Below, one piece after another: positions 30,253 through 33,778 of a stretch of 33,778 nucleotides of DNA. A model generated the notes under the pieces. That model saw only the letters and a list, made by a program, of their open reading frames with translations, was not told the DNA's origin and did not search any database. Every line of letters begins with the position of its first letter. Position 1 is the stretch's first letter. Source of the stretch: Candidatus Doudnabacteria bacterium RIFCSPHIGHO2_02_FULL_43_13b (GTDB lineage Bacteria > Patescibacteriota > Doudnabacteria > UBA920 > O2-02-FULL-48-8). The stretch spans positions 60,723 through 94,500 of the forward strand of contig MFER01000012.1 in assembly GCA_001777655.1 (NCBI GenBank), in the 5' to 3' direction. The translations under genes were made by a program, and so were the position numbers.

Positions 30253-30280
30253 AATTATACACCTTTTGTTCCAATCTGTA
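30253..30280 (-). promoter_or_regulatory. Promoter of xfp-ackA, near-leaderless
   Basis: Reverse strand TTACAG (30280-30275), 16-bp spacer, TATAAT (30258-30253) with TG just before it. The start codon lies nine bases past the -10. Confidence 0.6.
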
Positions 30281-30350
30281 ACCGAAAAAAATCGCCCAGA
30301 AGGCGGTTTATTTGTTAAGATCATGAGTGCTCCTGCTGATCTCCAAGCCC

Positions 30351-30379
30351 TTGACTTAATGCTTTGATTTGCTTACTCT
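30351..30379 (+). promoter_or_regulatory. Promoter of the trpS unit
   Basis: TTGACT (30351-30356), 17-bp spacer, TACTCT (30374-30379). A leader of about 97 nt follows, with some self-complementarity (AGTTTT/AAAACT). I see no T-box or Trp-rich leader peptide. No gene lies in 30245-30482. Confidence 0.5.
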
Positions 30380-30482
30380 GAAGAGTAATACTCGTCCTCT
30401 GGTAATGACAGTTTTCTGCAGATTGACAACCCTGCGGAGGATCATCGGAAACAGCAAAACTCAAACCAAGGAGTAGTTTGAC

Positions 30483-31499
30483 ATGACCCAGATGAAGACC
30501 GTCCTGTCCGGAATCCGCGCCACAGGAACGTCGCACCTCGGCAACTACATCGGCGCGATTGCGAGGTTCGCTCGCATGTCGCAAGATCCGCGATATCGTT
30601 GTCTGTTCTTCGTCGCGGACTTCCACACTCTCACCACGCTCAAAGAAGCGGAACAGATCAAAAAGCATCTGCCGAACATGGTGCTGGATTATCTGGCCGC
30701 CGGCGTGGATCTTTCACACTCGGCGATCTACGTCCAGTCGGACGTGCCGCAGGTCACCGAGCTGGCCTGGCTCCTTTCGTGCCTGACACCAGTCACCCAC
30801 CTGGAAGGTCTGCCGACCTACAAGGACAAAAGAGAAAAGCATCCGGAAGACATCAATGCTGGACTTTTCAACTATCCGGTCCTCATGGCCGCCGACATTC
30901 TTGGTCCCCGGGCTGATCTCGTGCCTGTCGGATCAGACCAAAAGCCCCACATTGAACTGACGCAATCGTTGGCGCGGAGGTTCAACAACCTCTACGGCCA
31001 CTACTTCCCAGTTCCAGGCGTATTGCCAGACATGGTTCTGGTTCCCGGCTTGTCGCCGATGGATGAGCGCGGTGGGTTTGCCAAGATGGGCAAAAGCGAC
31101 GGCAACACCATCAACTTGGGCGACACGCCGGAGCAAACCTGGGACAAAATTCGAGTCGCGCCGACGGATCCGCAACGAGTCCACCGGACAGACCCCGGTA
31201 ACCCGGATCACTGTTGCATCTTCGCCCTCCACCAATATGTGAGTACGCCGGAACAGCTGGCGTGGAGCAGGGAAGGGTGCATGTCGGCGGGAATTGGCTG
31301 CATGGACTGCAAGCGTGTCCTTGCCGACAACATCAACCACATGCTGGCCGAATTCCGCGAACGAAGGATGCAATTAGCCCAAAAACCAGACGTCATCCGA
31401 GATGTTCTGGTCGAGGGCAAACGGCAGGCCGAAGTGTTGTTCAATGAAACCATCGAACATGTGCGCGAGCGCATGGGAATCCGGAGATGGGGATCATGA
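30483..31499 (+). CDS. trpS: Tryptophanyl-tRNA synthetase
   Basis: Class I synthetase that charges tRNA-Trp. 338 aa, normal length. The HIGH-type motif is HLGN (18-21) in GIRATGTSHLGNYIG, the KMSKS-type motif is KMGKS (201-205); NYPVLMAADIL and PVGSDQKPHIELT are typical TrpRS/TyrRS text. CMSAGIGCMDCK near the C-terminal third is the cysteine cluster found in one TrpRS branch. Ribosome site AAGGAG nine bases before the ATG. Its stop overlaps the zinc-ribbon start (ATGA), and tRNA-Trp lies 1.7 kb downstream in the same unit. GC-rich compared with the pilus region. Confidence 0.96.
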   Translation: MTQMKTVLSGIRATGTSHLGNYIGAIARFARMSQDPRYRCLFFVADFHTLTTLKEAEQIKKHLPNMVLDYLAAGVDLSHSAIYVQSDVPQVTELAWLLSCLTPVTHLEGLPTYKDKREKHPEDINAGLFNYPVLMAADILGPRADLVPVGSDQKPHIELTQSLARRFNNLYGHYFPVPGVLPDMVLVPGLSPMDERGGFAKMGKSDGNTINLGDTPEQTWDKIRVAPTDPQRVHRTDPGNPDHCCIFALHQYVSTPEQLAWSREGCMSAGIGCMDCKRVLADNINHMLAEFRERRMQLAQKPDVIRDVLVEGKRQAEVLFNETIEHVRERMGIRRWGS

Positions 31500-31738
31500 C
31501 GTATATCCCAACGATCGAATCGATCAACGTCCTCTGCCCAAACTGCGGCATGATTTTCGGCAACATCCCGAAGGATGGCCCAATTCCTTGCCCCAGTTGC
31601 GGCAAAACGCAAGCCCGGCCGGTCATTCTGATCGGTCGAGACGAATACTCCTGCCTGGACTGCCGAACCAAGTTCGGCAGTCCGACCGCGGATGGGGCCA
31701 GATGCCCCGAATGCGGCCAGCAACCAGGTTTTAGCTAG
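31496..31738 (+). CDS. Small double zinc-ribbon protein
   Basis: 80 aa; the ATG at 31496 overlaps the trpS stop by four bases (ATGA), while the track uses a start nine bases earlier. Four CxxC knuckles: C14/C17, C32/C35, C53/C56 and C70/C73, so two zinc ribbons or rubredoxin-like sites in tandem (LCPNCGMIFG ... CPSCGK; YSCLDCRTKFG ... CPECGQ). No other domain. Between a synthetase and a PLP enzyme it may be a metal-binding partner or nucleic-acid binder; this is not determined. Next gene starts 13 bp after its stop. Confidence 0.85.
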   Translation: MTYIPTIESINVLCPNCGMIFGNIPKDGPIPCPSCGKTQARPVILIGRDEYSCLDCRTKFGSPTADGARCPECGQQPGFS

Positions 31739-31751
31739 AGTCAGGTGGCCC

Positions 31752-33146
31752 ATGAAAACGAAGACTAACTGGGCATGGCCGAAGCGGGGTGTTCCTATGG
31801 CAGAAATCCGCCAGGCTTGGAATGACGCCAAGCGGAAAAACATCGACTACCGGACAGATCCGGTGTTGGGTTTTCCTGGGACAACCCCGCTTCCCGAAGC
31901 CGTAGCAGCGACCCGAGCGATGATTCCGTTGCAGCCCAATGGAATTGGAATCTACACGACCGGGGAAAGAACAGAGATGGGGTTTGAAGGCACCCAGGCT
32001 CTAGAAAAGGATTTCGTTTTGAGGCTGGCGAACCTGCTGGGGTCTGCCAAACCTGAAACAGAAGTTGACGGTTACCTCTGCAACGGCGGCAATGAAGGTA
32101 ATGACCACGGCACCTGGTTGGGCCGCAATTGGCTGTTGGAACACGTGCGACCCAAAGCACCTGGAGGGCGGGGCATCGCTTTTATGACCTCATTCCTAAC
32201 TCATTACTCGGCTGAGAAACAATTCAACCGATTCTTGAAGCAGGAAGCTGGATTGATCAAAAAACCGGCTGATCGGAACATCCTGAAACTCCTGCCGACG
32301 AATGCGCAAGGCCAGTTGGACGCCCAGATTTTGAATCAGGCGATTCTTCAGCTTTACGCCGTTGGCTACCGTAGGTTCCTGATTGTACTGACGGTTGGCA
32401 CGATCAATGTTGGCAGCATCGATGCGGTCGAGCAGATCGACGGTCTACTCGACAATCTGAAGACGAAGCTGAACCCGAAAGGCCGATCGGGCCTGGGGTT
32501 TTATGTTCACGTCGACGGGGCGTTCGGCGGACTCGTGGCGCCGTTTGTTCTGCCGGAAGTGAAATTTGGGTTTCAGAACCGATCCGTCATGTCCATCTCG
32601 GTGGATATGCACAAAATGGGCAGCGTTCCGTATCCGGCTGGAGTGTTTCTGTGCCGGAAGGGATTGCTTCAACATACCATCACTGATGCCCCTTACCTGT
32701 TCGGGCATAAAGACAAAACCGTGCCCGGATCGCGGAGTGGGACTTCCGCTGTGGCGTGCTGGAGCGTGATGATGAAGCAAGGGCGTGAAGGGTTTAGAAA
32801 ACGAATCCAAAAATGCCTAAATCTGACCGAATGGTTGCGGCTAGGTCTAATCAACCTGGAAGCAACTCATGGCCGGATTCGCTTCTACCCGACCCAAATG
32901 GATATCCTCACCGTTAGACTGCCTCCCAGCCTTCGCCGGGCGATGGAGAGCAAGGACCGGTCTAGAAAACCCCTGTGGGAACGCTACTGCGTGGTCAGAA
33001 TCAAGCACTTCCCCAAGGACTTGACGCGGCCGGTTCTGCGGGGTAAGATGAAGGGCTCAGTTGTCTATCGGTTTCTCATCATGCCGCATGATACGGTCGA
33101 GAAAATCGACCAATTCCTCTGCGAGCTTGCTGAGAAAACGAAATAA
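31752..33146 (+). CDS. Group II PLP-dependent amino acid decarboxylase
   Basis: The track starts at 31692 inside the zinc-ribbon gene; the ATG at 31752 has AGGTGG nine bases upstream and gives 464 aa. Family features: GGNEGNDHGTWLGRN (about 112-126), the PLP-stacking His in THYSAEKQF (H151), the pyridine-N-binding Asp in HVDGAFGG (D255), and the Schiff-base Lys in SVDMHKMGSVPYPAG (K288). This matches the histidine/aromatic/glutamate decarboxylase family (PF00282). Substrate cannot be read from sequence; the company of TrpRS and tRNA-Trp makes tryptophan or a tryptophan product worth testing, without proof. A few family members are not decarboxylases. Confidence 0.9.
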   Translation: MKTKTNWAWPKRGVPMAEIRQAWNDAKRKNIDYRTDPVLGFPGTTPLPEAVAATRAMIPLQPNGIGIYTTGERTEMGFEGTQALEKDFVLRLANLLGSAKPETEVDGYLCNGGNEGNDHGTWLGRNWLLEHVRPKAPGGRGIAFMTSFLTHYSAEKQFNRFLKQEAGLIKKPADRNILKLLPTNAQGQLDAQILNQAILQLYAVGYRRFLIVLTVGTINVGSIDAVEQIDGLLDNLKTKLNPKGRSGLGFYVHVDGAFGGLVAPFVLPEVKFGFQNRSVMSISVDMHKMGSVPYPAGVFLCRKGLLQHTITDAPYLFGHKDKTVPGSRSGTSAVACWSVMMKQGREGFRKRIQKCLNLTEWLRLGLINLEATHGRIRFYPTQMDILTVRLPPSLRRAMESKDRSRKPLWERYCVVRIKHFPKDLTRPVLRGKMKGSVVYRFLIMPHDTVEKIDQFLCELAEKTK

Positions 33147-33167
33147 TTTCAAGGAGGTTTCTCCTGC

Positions 33168-33241
33168 ACCCGCGTGGTATAATGGCCGTGCCTCGGTCTC
33201 CAAAACCGATGACGGGGGTTCGATTCCCTCCGCGGGTGCCA
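33168..33241 (+). tRNA. tRNA-Trp (CCA)
   Basis: Acceptor ACCCGCG/CGCGGGT, anticodon arm TCGGT-CTCCAAA-ACCGA (anticodon CCA), T-loop TTCGATT, discriminator G73 as expected for bacterial tRNA-Trp, and encoded CCA. Lies 21 bp after the decarboxylase gene, following a small AGGAG/CTCCT hairpin, and in the same direction as trpS. Confidence 0.96.
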
Positions 33242-33249
33242 CTTTTCAC

Positions 33250-33288
33250 AGCGCGTTGACTTACTACAGTCACCGCGCTTTTTCTTTT
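33250..33288 (+). terminator. Terminator after tRNA-Trp
   Basis: AGCGCG/CGCGCT plus TGACT/AGTCA stem with one mismatch and loop TACTAC, then TTTTTCTTTT. It closes the trpS to tRNA-Trp unit. A second hairpin AGTATTCG/CGAATACT (33314-33335) lies just past the end of the convergent gene. Confidence 0.9.
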
Positions 33289-33339
33289 GCAAAAGAAAAA
33301 GGCACACGGATGAAGTATTCGTCTGTCCGAATACTACAG

Positions 33340-33778
33340 TTATCTGTGCGCCAGTAAAAGAAAAGCGTCGAACGGCCCGAGGCGGGAAGTGAAAAAATCC
33401 GCAACCCAGGGAGTGTGACAGTTGAAATACCCTGTCCCTGACCGATCTATGCTGTATTCGTTCTTGATTACGAACGTTAGCGGATCAACCGGGTTACCAT
33501 GATCTCCCGACAATTCACTGGCGACCCTCTGAGCAGGTGCCGCTGGATCCTTTCCGGGATACGGAAGAAGTCTTTCCCCAAAAAGCTTAAGCCAGGTCAG
33601 ATAGACCCGGGGATTTTGAGTTTTAGTGGCAGACCACTCGGTTCGGTGCTTCCTTAGAGCCAACTCCACCAATGTTCGATAGAGTCCAAGTTCCCGATAC
33701 GCTGGTGCGACGACGATGCCGTTCCGCCACAAGCAGGTTTCGCCAGTGGAAAATGTCTTGATCGTGCAAACCGCAAAA
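33340..33778 (-). CDS. GNAT-like acetyltransferase, cut by the right edge
   Basis: The track starts at a TTG (33732), but the frame is open to the window end, so the N-terminus is missing. GETCLWRNGIVVAPAYRELGLYRTLVELALRK has the layout of GNAT motif A (strand, VxPxYRxxGxxxxL, helix), although the usual Q/RxxGxG/A loop is degenerate (RELGLY). About 145 residues are visible. The C-terminal half (VYLTWLKLFGERLLPYPG ... VIKNEYSIDRSGTGYFN) is not recognised. GC-rich, like the neighbouring trpS unit, and convergent to it. Substrate unknown. Confidence 0.6.
   Translation of the reverse strand, partial: FAVCTIKTFSTGETCLWRNGIVVAPAYRELGLYRTLVELALRKHRTEWSATKTQNPRVYLTWLKLFGERLLPYPGKDPAAPAQRVASELSGDHGNPVDPLTFVIKNEYSIDRSGTGYFNCHTPWVADFFTSRLGPFDAFLLLAHR

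Noticed and set aside
30357-30482. T-box or Trp attenuator in the trpS leader
   Set aside because: Some self-complementarity exists, but no specifier loop, T-box motif, Trp-rich peptide or terminator was found.
31208-31843. 211-aa reverse-strand ORF opposite trpS and the zinc ribbon
   Set aside because: Covers three convincing forward genes with known motifs; GC-rich DNA leaves chance open frames.
33061-33357. 98-aa forward ORF across tRNA-Trp
   Set aside because: It runs through the decarboxylase end, the tRNA and the terminator; no protein features.

Overview
The window looks like a chromosome piece from a Patescibacteria (Candidate Phyla Radiation) type bacterium. This is inferred from gene content and style: a compact type IV pilus locus without an outer-membrane secretin, large Ser/Thr/Ala-rich surface proteins, a phosphoketolase/acetate kinase pair, RNHCP and DUF559 proteins, stand-alone 23S-IVP four-helix-bundle genes, many starts without a Shine-Dalgarno, and very many small inverted repeats at gene edges. 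TGA is used as an ordinary stop, so this is not a lineage that reads TGA as glycine.

Layout. 1-8118: a surface protein cut by the left edge, a stand-alone DUF559 nuclease gene set in palindrome doublets, a TPR membrane protein and two more exported repeat proteins. The first and the 399-aa surface protein share a ~50-residue repeat. 8181-17713: a four-helix-bundle gene broken by one in-frame TGA, then the pilus locus pilB, pilC, three prepilin genes, a PilX-like protein with a repetitive passenger, pilM, pilN, pilO and a small membrane protein. 17717-19305: DsbA-like thiol oxidase, VKOR and DoxX, which fits disulfide formation in the Cys-containing pilin and surface proteins.

19320-22603: tRNA-Lys, small reverse-strand genes, a tRNA-Arg gene interrupted by a segment that carries a second complete tRNA-Arg, an excisionase-like HTH gene, an intact four-helix-bundle gene and holA. 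22754-30244 (reverse strand): phosphoketolase and acetate kinase (acetyl phosphate to ATP), a cold-shock protein, a DEAD-box helicase, a ZIP metal transporter and a cobalamin-binding-type radical SAM enzyme. 30351-33288: a visibly GC-richer unit with strong ribosome sites: trpS, a double zinc ribbon, a group II PLP decarboxylase and tRNA-Trp. A GNAT-like gene is cut by the right edge.

The most striking signals are not the genes but small inverted-repeat elements at functional boundaries. (1) Three elements with 4-bp target duplications (TGAA, TGAG, TGAA) sit exactly at the start codons of pilN, pilO and the next gene; each element's last base plus the duplication rebuilds the ATG. (2) A tRNA-Arg(TCG) lies inside the D-arm of another tRNA-Arg(TCG), bounded by GC-rich complementary arms. 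(3) Inverted palindrome doublets flank the DUF559 gene in a REPIN-like layout. (4) Three neighbouring pilin-type leader regions are each built from a different repeat that ends at the Gly before the hydrophobic segment.
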